From: Pseudomonadales bacterium
GTDB lineage: Bacteria; Pseudomonadota; Gammaproteobacteria; Pseudomonadales; UBA7239
Reading direction: 5' to 3'
Assembly: GCA_041395665.1 (NCBI GenBank)
Contig: JAWLAB010000001.1
Coordinates: 372,001 to 436,000 of the forward strand
DNA length: 64,000 nucleotides
Positions within the stretch are counted from its first letter, which is position 1. Each line of letters begins with the position of its first letter. Made by a program: the position numbers and the translations under genes. This document shows, one piece after another, positions 34,906 through 43,400 of the stretch. The notes below the pieces were generated by a model, which saw only the letters and a program-made list of their open reading frames with translations, did not search any database and was not told where the DNA came from.

Positions 34906-35320
34906 CGTCATTTCTTTTATTGGTAGCTGGTTGGTATGGCTTTGTTGTACTTCGCTTATTGCGAAGCTAATAAAGCGTATTGGGATCATAAAATCAAAGC
35001 AGTGGTGCGAGAGGATGGCGGGGTGACTATTTACCAGAAAATTACCATTACCACAGAGCAGGCTGGAGAACTTGGTAGGGTTGCAGGTTTTATAGCGATT
35101 GCGCCAAAAAGTTAAATGGAGGAGCGCGGTTCCTGTTTATACGATAGATAAAGAAATCTTCATCAAAGATGGATGGCTTAAAGTTATTAAAATGAAAAGA
35201 AGTTATTCGCAGTGATAATGGAGTAGCTATAGGAAAAATAATTTCTTATGGAAGAGGGGGTGGTGATACTTTGTTGCAATAGATCATCCATCTTCATTTT
35301 CTTGCCAGAAATTCCTGAAT
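34863..35320 (+). pseudogene. Decayed paralogue of the 162-residue membrane protein, unit 2
   Basis: Begins 'MKNKVLKIVKMMFL' with a helix, then needs a frame change near 34945 to give 'YCEANKAYWDHKIKAVVREDGGVTIYQKIT', clearly homologous to the unit 1 protein. Further frame changes are needed to reach 'GVAIGKIISYGRGGGDT' and 'IDHPSSFSCQ'. Either a dead gene or a region with consensus indels. Confidence 0.65.
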
Positions 35321-35365
35321 ATTACAAAGAACAAGAGAAATTTTCATTATTAATGGAGATAATAA

Positions 35366-37022
35366 ATGGAGTGTTTCATCTGATTTTTACAATAATGCGG
35401 AATTGGCTATGGCCGCTTATGCGGATTTGACAGTTGGTGATGTGTGCTTAGCCAAAAAACTGCACTTGAGGATTCTTCTACCGGGATGTCTTCTACTCAG
35501 GCGGAGCAGTTTGCTGCGCGTTATTCTTCGGTGCTTGCTGTTTCGCAGGAAACAGCAGCTGGATTTTCTGCTGCGGTTTTCAAGGATACATCTGGGAATC
35601 TGACGGTAGCGATCAGGGGAACAGTGCCCGATTATGTTGACCTTAACGAGGATGCGTACCTTACAGGTTTCGGCACGGCGTACTACCAGATAAAAGATAT
35701 GTACAACTGGTGGCAACAATTCTAATCCACAAGGAGCGCTTGTCGAACAGTTTGATATTCACGTGATGTCTGGAACGCCTCCTGTTGGAGCCGTCAAATT
35801 ATTTGACACGCTGACAGATAATTATTACTTGGTGAGTGTTGGTACCGTAGCTGCTTCAGGACTACTGGCTAATGAAGCTGACCTGAACGGTGTAACCGTC
35901 ACGGGTCATTCACTAGGTGGCCACCTTGCTTCGGCGTTTACTGCTTTGTTTAGCGGACAAGTCGATGAGACATACACCTACAATGGCCCTGGGTTTACCA
36001 ATACAGAAAACAATCGAGCTTTTTGCAGTACTAGAAGATGTTGCTGTCGACGATGTTGTCATGCCTTCTGATGTGGCTGGTCTGGTAACCGCATACAAGC
36101 GAACAACGCTCTACCTGGCGAAAGCCAAATTGATGTCATCAGCAACCTACACGGTGGAACACCGGGCGCGCTGGTACAGATTGCCATAGAAGACAAGGAT
36201 TCTTCGGGTGATCTTGGTACAGGTAATCACAGCATGATCAATCTGACCGATTCTTTAGCCTTGTTTGATTTACTGGGTACATTGGATGAATCCCTGAGCG
36301 TTCCTGAATTCAATACAATTTTCCATACATCCAGCAACGACATGGACTCTACGCGCGAGCGTATGCTGGATGCCGTACAAGAAATATTTGGCATCAGCAA
36401 TTCGCAATAGAAATAAACAATCGTGATGCGCTGTATGAAGCTATTTACGCACTAAAAGAATCTGATTCCTACACCGCTCTCTCATCAACAACGCCAGCGG
36501 TAATCCTCTACAAATATTACAGTATCACAAGCAGCAATAGATTTCGGCACATTTCTCAGTCTCTATCAGTTGTCACCAGTTTTTATTTCGGGCTCTGCGT
36601 TACAAGAGACGAATCAAAGTCTGTATGAGCAATGGTCTTCTGGCGAGTTCTCATCGCAATATATCGAAGACCGCATTGCGCTACTCAGTGCGAAACTCGG
36701 CGCCAATATCACAGACACCGATTACAGCGATGTGCAGAACGGCACTTATTTCGTCGACAGTACAAACAATTTAGTGATTGGCGAAAAGGACGACGGATTT
36801 CTTGCGCAAGACAACAAACAAATCCTATTCGGAGCGGAATCTTCCGACACTCTCACCGGCGGCAACAACAGCGATCATCTCTACGGCGCAGGCGGCAGCG
36901 ATTATTTATCCGGCGGCGCTGGCAATGATTATCTCGAAGGCGGTGCCGGTGATGACATTATTGATACTAGCCGAGATAACAATTTTGCCGAAGCATATTT
37001 TTTAAAAATCCAAGCTTATTGA
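35366..37022 (+). pseudogene. Lipase-3-like RTX protein, unit 2, multiply frameshifted
   Basis: Pieces in different frames reconstruct a paralogue of the unit 1 lipase: 'NAELAMAAYADLTVG', 'TGMSSTQAEQFAARYSS', 'NLTVAIRGTVPDYVDL', then 'VTVTGHSLGGHLASAF' (nucleophile elbow), 'DETYTYNGPGF', 'LFDLLGTLDESLSVPEFN', 'LYQLSPVFISGSALQ', 'SSQYIEDRIALL' and RTX repeats 'GGNNSDHLYGAGGSDYL'. At least five frame changes are needed. The order is complete, but the RTX region stops at about 36990 without an export signal. The 78-bp RTX stretch at 36879-36956 is identical to 38994-39071. Confidence 0.7.
36879..36956 (+). repeat. 78-bp perfect direct repeat in RTX coding region, copy 1
   Basis: Identical to 38994-39071 over 78 bp, including synonymous sites. 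It encodes RTX residues 'LYGAGGSDYLSGGAGNDYL' and onward. Identity at this level between otherwise diverged paralogues indicates recent recombination or gene conversion. Confidence 0.85.
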
Positions 37023-37117
37023 TTCGTTAAAAATAGCAGCGTGATGATTTGGTGCCACAATTGACCAGTCGTTTTATAAAAAGTTGATGGCATGGGATTT
37101 ACTATGAGAAAAAAACT

Positions 37118-37848
37118 ATGTTTTGGATGATAGCCTTTACACTAATTACTGGGTATCTATTGTTGCTTGGCTTGATAACTGTGCTCGCAGGGCTTGTGGC
37201 AAAGCATAATGGCCTACTAGTTGTGCGCTCACGCTGTATTTCCTTTGTGGCTACTGTTGGCATAACGGCTTCAATTTTCTCATGGCATTGGTTTATCAAT
37301 CCACTTCCAAGTGATGAATACATGATTGAGCATCTTGAACAAAACAGAGACGAATATGATGAACTGATAGCTGGATACATTGAGGCAAAGCAACGTGGCA
37401 ATGATGCCATGAAATCTTGGCTTACATCCCCACGAAAAGTGGCATTACAGCATAAAGTACAAGCGCGTGATGAACGAGTTAATCCCGAAGAAAGTCAATG
37501 GCATGGTGGAATAGAGGTAAATTCTGGGTTGGGCGATAGAAAAAAAATAGTCTATTCAATGGAGTTTCATTTAGCAGGCGCCACTACACGTTCTATTCGT
37601 GAGGGTTCAACTATTTGGAAGAGTTATTGGTATTTTCCTGAAGCTCAGCCCTTAACTAGTGGTAAATCACTATGCCCTTCTGGTTCTGGAAAACAATGCC
37701 TTGGGAAAATGAATATTGAGGTGTTGCCCTCGCTGAATAATTATCCCTTGTTTTCAGGGTTTCTGGCGACCGTGAACGCTGGTGTGGTAGTTACATGCGC
37801 CAGATGGATGAGCACTGGTTTCTTGCATTTAGCAAGGCTTGCCTATAA
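37118..37848 (+). CDS. Membrane protein, candidate immunity protein of unit 3
   Basis: The uninterrupted frame runs to 37921 (267 residues) and overlaps the next gene by 44 bp. However, near 37764 the frame that continues 'DRERWCGSYMRQMDEHWFLAFSKACL' and stops at 37848 looks more natural and would leave a normal 29-bp gap before the next start. One T is probably missing from the sequence there. Two N-terminal helices (about 3-25 and 42-60), then a soluble domain with 'CPSGSGKQCLGKMNI'. Unrelated in sequence to the unit 1 protein but in the same place before the RTX gene. Function unknown; immunity is inferred from position. Confidence 0.55.
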
Positions 37849-37877
37849 CTTTTTGTCAATTATCATGGAAAGATATT

Positions 37878-38441
37878 ATGAATACAGAAGTTTTTTATTC
37901 TTCATCCACTGCGCAAGGTGAATATAGCGCAGCTGCTATAAATTACATTTCCAATTCATTCAGTGATGGAGAAACTGTTTTATCCATTGCCGAAGATTAT
38001 TCTGTTTCGGCAACAGCTATCGCCGGCGCTATGGCGCGAGAATATAATCGCTATGATTTGGTGGATGCTGCCGCTGACACTTATGTCTTGAACAATCCTT
38101 TATGGGGAACACATCAATATTGGCTGGATAATTACACGTCTGTCGGTGGTGATAATGGGTACATTCCTAGTATCACGGACAAAGCAACCAATGGCTGTTA
38201 TAACGACATAGGGTATGGCAACATCAAAATGGCGACGGCCATTCGCTTGATTCGGTCTTATGTCAGTCAACATTCCGGCGATGATCCTCTTAACCTTTTA
38301 CGGGCAGAGAGAGATTACTCTCAGCATTATGAATTTCTTGCGGCTGACCTTGCTGTACAAAATAACTCGCTCACCGCCAAACTCTACGCCGTCATGGTCG
38401 GAGAGGCGGAAGATTTTTTCGCAATATGCTTACGGCAATGA
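37878..38441 (+). CDS. Unit 3 RTX protein: N-terminal head of unknown function
   Basis: ATG 37878 begins 'MNTEVFYSSSTAQGEY'. About 178 residues are readable before a frame change: 'VLSIAEDYSVSATAIAGAMAREYNRYD', 'YGNIKMATAIRLIRSYVSQHSGDD', 'NNSLTAKLYAVMVGEAEDF'. Removing one T of the T6 at 38414-38419 continues it as 'SQYAYGNEWDGLPQEFKDSLYVTYCVLG'. No lipase motif is present. The helical pattern with conserved acidic residues could be a lysozyme-like or other cell-wall-acting domain, but I cannot name a family. It is the first part of a protein that, frames joined, would run to 44852 (about 2,300 residues). Confidence 0.55.
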   Translation: MNTEVFYSSSTAQGEYSAAAINYISNSFSDGETVLSIAEDYSVSATAIAGAMAREYNRYDLVDAAADTYVLNNPLWGTHQYWLDNYTSVGGDNGYIPSITDKATNGCYNDIGYGNIKMATAIRLIRSYVSQHSGDDPLNLLRAERDYSQHYEFLAADLAVQNNSLTAKLYAVMVGEAEDFFAICLRQ

Positions 38442-39330
38442 GTGGGATGGGTTGCCGCAAGAATTTAAGGATTCGCTGTATGTCACTTACTGCGTGTTGG
38501 GAAGAACAAAAGTTCTTGAGCGTTACAGCGAAACTGTTGCCGCAGGCGTACCATATGACCGGTTCCCGGTATTGGTGATTCAGGTGGAATGACGCATTTG
38601 CTGAACGCTTCTGCCATTGGAAATGCATTGGGCGCTCCCTATGCAAACTACGGCGATGGTGTTGTTGCAGGCATATCAAATTTTCTCAGTACACCGAAGG
38701 CGCAGATGGCTATGCTTTCCGCTATGCGCTGTATAACTTGCGTCCTGTTGCGCTGACCGCGCTGGATTATTCGAGCAGAAATCCAGATGGTGTTTTTAGA
38801 TGAACTGACATCGCAATGGTTGGAAGACCGGCAACAGATGTTGTCACTGAGTATTTCAGGAGGCAGCAGCGACACATCCTATATAGATTTCATCACTTGG
38901 CAGAAAGACAACATTATTGGAGCAGGCGATAAACAAATCCTCTTCGGCGCAGAATCGTCCGACACTCTCACCAGCAGCAACGCCAACGACCACCTCTACG
39001 GCGCAGGCGGCAGCGATTATTTATCCGGCGGCGCTGGCAATGATTATCTCGAAGGCGGTGCCGGTGATGACGAGATTGAATGCAGGCACAGGTTTTGATC
39101 GCATCAATGGCGGCATGGGCAACGTGCTTATCTCATCGACAGCAATTTTGGCGATGTGATGATTGCGGGCGTTGGGACGGCGGCAGCATTTCTTTATTGA
39201 GTGGAATAACTTTTCGTCGCGTGGGCGATGGTGAAGCTAACACCGATGGTTTGTACATCGCAGTGGATGAAAATAGCGAGTGGTTGAGCGGCAAAGAAGG
39301 CTGGAGTGTATCGGTTTCTGGCAGCGGCCA
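38442..39330 (+). pseudogene. Unit 3 RTX protein: linker and first RTX block, frameshifted
   Basis: Reading requires frame changes near 38540, 38690, 38797, 39072, 39112, 39172 and 39330. Joined, it gives 'GMTHLLNASAIGNALGAPY', 'GYAFRYALYNLRPVALTAL', 'LTSQWLEDRQQMLSL' (the linker shared with units 1 and 2), RTX repeats 'GAGGSDYLSGGAGNDYL', 'LNAGTGFDRINGG' and 'ISLLSGITFRRVGDGEANTDG'. The homologous order with unit 1 is clear. Confidence 0.6.
38994..39071 (+). repeat. 78-bp perfect direct repeat in RTX coding region, copy 2
   Basis: Identical to 36879-36956; the sequence diverges on both sides. It is placed 2115 bp downstream of copy 1, in the unit 3 gene. Confidence 0.85.
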
Positions 39331-40292
39331 CGGTGTCTGTCAAAGATGATCAAAACAATGTACATGTGATTGCGATAGATGATTTCAATATTGCGAGCAA
39401 TCAATTTGGTATTCAGTTTGAGGAAATGGCCGATGTTGAAATGGCGTCGCTTGGCGGTGCGTTTACTGTGCCCAATCGTGGATTTTTAGGCGCGTACACG
39501 CCACAAGGTGCAGACAATCCTGTAGATGTTTTTCTGCCGAACAATCGCCATGTTGAAAATAATGATCCTAGTATTCCAGAAGCATTGAATGTTGAGCAAT
39601 ACCGTAACAAATCGCTGGTTTATAACGCTGTAGATTATTGGGGTGAATGGAATGCCGACGATCTGCATTGGGAACCGATAGACAAAAATGGTCCCCCCTC
39701 GCCCTATCCAAATCATCCATACGAAACATTAGCGATTGATACCAGTGAGTCGCGTCATGGCAAGGAGATAATGCGCTTTGAAGGATCCAATCAAAATGAT
39801 GCGCTGTATGGCAAGGATTGGACAAGTCAGATGCAGGCCATCAAGGATTGGGATGATGCTAATGATCATTACTACCGCTTGAATAGAATTAACGGATTTG
39901 ATCCGGCAAAACATGGCAACAACGATGTGTTGTTTGGTTTGAACGGTGACGATTTGATTATCGGTGACGGCAATCAAAGTGTGTTGGAGCAGCAAGCGGG
40001 TTCGCAAAAAGGCAATCGTGATATTTTAGTCGGCGGACGCGGCAGCGATGTTGTTTATGGTATGGGCGGCAACGATATTTTGTTGGGTATGGAGCAATAC
40101 CGTAGCGGTTGGGGTGCTGCGTCTTTAGGGCTTACTTACAATCCTAATAAATATGCGTCGCTTGCAGAGGCAATTTTTAATAACGCCTTTTTGTACGACC
40201 CAGAGACGCAACAAGAAACACAAATTGTTATCACGCTGGAAGACAAGGACGAAAAAATTACCTCAATGGTGGTGATGGCAATGATGTGCTAG
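39306..40292 (+). CDS. Unit 3 RTX protein: middle segment
   Basis: The genuine reading starts around 39332 ('TVSVKDDQNNVHVIAIDDFNI'). It includes 'VEMASLGGAFTVPNRGFLGAYTPQGADNP', a linker rich in Trp/Asp/Tyr, and RTX units 'GNNDVLFGLNGDDLIIGDGN' (split by family spacing) and 'GGRGSDVVYGMGGNDILLG'. The frame breaks at about 40255 and again near 40340 and 40420 before joining the long ORF at 40431. The intervening DNA still encodes RTX repeats ('LNGGDGNDVLEGA', 'YAGAGCDVIAGGAGDD'). It is part of one protein, not a separate gene. Confidence 0.6.
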   Translation: MYRFLAAATVSVKDDQNNVHVIAIDDFNIASNQFGIQFEEMADVEMASLGGAFTVPNRGFLGAYTPQGADNPVDVFLPNNRHVENNDPSIPEALNVEQYRNKSLVYNAVDYWGEWNADDLHWEPIDKNGPPSPYPNHPYETLAIDTSESRHGKEIMRFEGSNQNDALYGKDWTSQMQAIKDWDDANDHYYRLNRINGFDPAKHGNNDVLFGLNGDDLIIGDGNQSVLEQQAGSQKGNRDILVGGRGSDVVYGMGGNDILLGMEQYRSGWGAASLGLTYNPNKYASLAEAIFNNAFLYDPETQQETQIVITLEDKDEKITSMVVMAMMC

Positions 40293-40430
40293 AAGGCGCC
40301 AGTTTTTCGGATGTGATTGACGGCGGTGATGATAAGGTTGGATTTACGCCGGTGCAGGTTGTGATGTGATTGCTGGCGGCGCAGGTGATGATGAGATCTG
40401 TGGTGATTCTTACGCGTATTTTTCAAAGGG

Positions 40431-43400
40431 TTGGCGTTTAGTGATTTTATAGCACCGGATGAAATCCCTGAAATAGATGACTATAGCCGTGCGCATTTTT
40501 ATCAAAAATCAGGCGATGAAGTGACATTGCGTTATACCTTCAAAGAAAAAATGGATTACAACGATGTGATTGATGGAGGTACGGGCAATGATTTAATTCA
40601 AGGTGAAATTGGTGCGGATAACCTTAGTGGTGGCGCAGGTAATGATGTGTTGTTTGGCGATCGCGTTTTTGGCGCGGGATTTTTTATCGAAGGGGCGCCG
40701 CCAAAAAATTTCCAATCACTCGACAAAAAATTCCATGGTGACGATGTGGTGGATGGTGGTGCGGGCGAAGATTTATTGGTGGGTGGTGGGGGTGCCGATC
40801 GCTTGATCGGTGGTGATGGCAACGACACGGTGTATGGCGATGTCGGCTTGGACAAGATCGAATACGGCGCAAACACCGCTGACGCGCCAGCACTGCAAGC
40901 CAGTGATGAAGGCTGGTGGGGCAATGACTTATTGCTGGGCGGCGCGGGCAATGATGCGTTGGTGGGCGAAGGCGGGGACGATCTGTTAGACGGTGGTGCG
41001 GGCGATGACCATCTCTACGGCGATTGGGCAAACTGGCAGATGCAGGCCTACGCCAATGTCGGTGCAAAAACGGGTAACGACACGCTGTACGGCGGCGATG
41101 GCAACGACCAGTTGATGGGCAACAGTGGTGACGATGTGCTGGAAGGCGGCCGTGGCGATGACCGGTTGTACGGTGATTCCTTTGATGGCGCAGGGTTTAG
41201 CGGTGAAGGTGATGATGTACTGGTTGGTGGTGTGGGTGATGATTTTCTTTTTGGCGGCGACGGCGAGGATACGCTGACCGGTGGTTCTGGCAATGACCAA
41301 CTGCAAGGTGGGGCGGGTGATGATTGCTATGTGATTGGCACCGGGGACGGACAAGACACAATCAGCGATAGCGAGGGTCGAAATACGCTGCGTGTGATGG
41401 TGAACAAAGTGGATATTGAGACAGCCGGTGATGGCAGTTCGGTGGTGTATTTGTCGGCCGATCACAGCCAAGCCGTCGGCTTTGTCGACAGCAGCCTCAG
41501 CCATTTTGTGCTGCGTAGCGTAAATAGCGATAAAGTAGAGCAAAATCAACATATTGCAGCATCTGTCGGCAATGGATCGACGCCCGTATACGCGGTGAAT
41601 ACAGATATGGGCGGCACGGTCAGCATCAGCAGCGTGGGCGATGCGGGCGTGGCTCTACGCTTAACGGGGGAACAACATACTTTTGTGGCGCCACCTGCCA
41701 TGACGGTGGATGCGGGTGGCGCGCATATCGCGCTGGAACAAGCCGATGGCACTGAGCTCACGGTATCGTTAGAGCGTTGGGATCAAATGGTCGCCGTGAC
41801 GGACCGCTACGGCTTTGAGCTGGGCTTTACCTTGGATGCCAGTACAGGGCAAGACGGTGTATTGAACGGGCGTGGTGGCGATGATGTGATAGCAGGCGGT
41901 GATAGCGATGAAACCCTGTACGGTAACGAGGGCAATGACACACTGAGCGGAGGTGGCGGCAACGACCGTTTGCTGGGTGGTATTGGCAATGATCTTTACT
42001 GGTTCGGCGCAACGGATAACGGTAGCGACATCGTACAAGATGAGGAAGGCAGCAACCGCCTGCGTTTTGACCATCTCAGCGGTGACCAAGCAGTATTGAA
42101 TGTACAAGTAGGCACACTAGGTGTGCAAGTGCTTACATCTTCAGGCGGTTCCGATATTGCAATGCTCGATAACGCCAGCTGGCAGGCGATTACTGCCTGT
42201 GAAACGGTGGATGGCGTAGCCATTAGCCGATATCGCTATCGCGTTGAAGCGGGCGCGAGTGTGAATTTGTCCCCCCGTTTTGTGGACGCAAACAATGTGG
42301 TGTTGCTGCCAACGGGCAGCGCATTGGCAGATTTCTCAGCGGGGCGTTCGCTGGCGGATCCTCAAGACCTGCTGCTGAAATCCAATGACGGCACTTTTAT
42401 CCGTCTTGAAAACTATTTTGCGGATAGCGATCGGTGGTCGATTGGCAGTGATAGCGAGACCAGCCAGCCTTTAAGCGCATGGTTGGGCGGCAATCTCGAC
42501 GATGATTACTCCACCGATTGGTTCCTCAGCGAGCAGCTCGCCGCAATACAGCCGATGGGTAAAAAAGGTAATACCTTGGGTGATCTACAAAGCGTTGTAT
42601 TGAATCAGCAGTACCAAGCAGAAAATGCACGAATCGGCAGCTATACCTTTGCTGGTGTGCGCTCAGAAGTAATTTCACTGGATGGCAGCCCGCTTGTGCT
42701 GGGCGCATCCGAGTCAGACACGGTCAGGCTATCAGAGCGAACACTCGAGGTGGTGGTGCTTGAACCTGTTTACCGCGACTACTATGTGACGGGGCAGGTT
42801 TTTAATTTGCCGGTAGATGATCCCGCTTGGAACAGTCTCGCGGTCAACGGTTATGTCACGCTGCAAGAACACGGCGATGGCACGGCGACTGCCATGGTGT
42901 CCGGTCACTATGAGCATCGACAGATAGACACAGAAGAGCGAGTCATCACTTACAGCGAAACCATTGCCGATATCACGCGTTCGTTCACGCAATACACAGT
43001 CATAGGCAGTGAAGCCGATGATGTACTGGCAGCTGAAGGGGCTTTTCTCGGCACAGTGGCTGTGGGTGAAGGCAATAACAGCGTGCGCTTAGGCGGCGAT
43101 CATCAAAACTTGTGGTCGCCGTGGCAGCCAAGGGGCAGCTTGGCAGCACCGGGCGCATACATAACAACAGGTTCAGGCGATGACTCGCTGGTCGGTACGC
43201 GTGGCAATGATGTGTTTAGCGCAGGCGGCGGCACCAACCAGTTGGTCGGCGGTGCGGGCGACGATGTCTACTATGTTTCTCTGGCCAACGGCAGCAAAAC
43301 CACTATCACCGATGCAGCGGTGGAAGGTGTGTATAGCTGGGGTCAAGGCGCAGGCGGTGATGCGCAGGCCGATCCTGCCACGCGCAGGGATGGCAATGAT

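Noticed and set aside
38414..38419. T6 tract as a phase-variation switch
   Set aside because: Six bases is short for slipped-strand switching, and the same kind of indel appears in a housekeeping-type gene at 45687.
36879..39071. 78-bp repeats as insertion-sequence ends
   Set aside because: They lie in phase within RTX coding sequence, are direct, and enclose no transposase.
40560..41330. CRISPR-like or satellite repeat array
   Set aside because: The periodicity is 27 bp from RTX nonapeptides in a good reading frame; there are no constant repeats with unique spacers.
40598..41552. Long minus-strand ORFs opposite the RTX region
   Set aside because: Low-complexity His/Pro/Ser products are the antisense of Gly-Asp-rich repeats.
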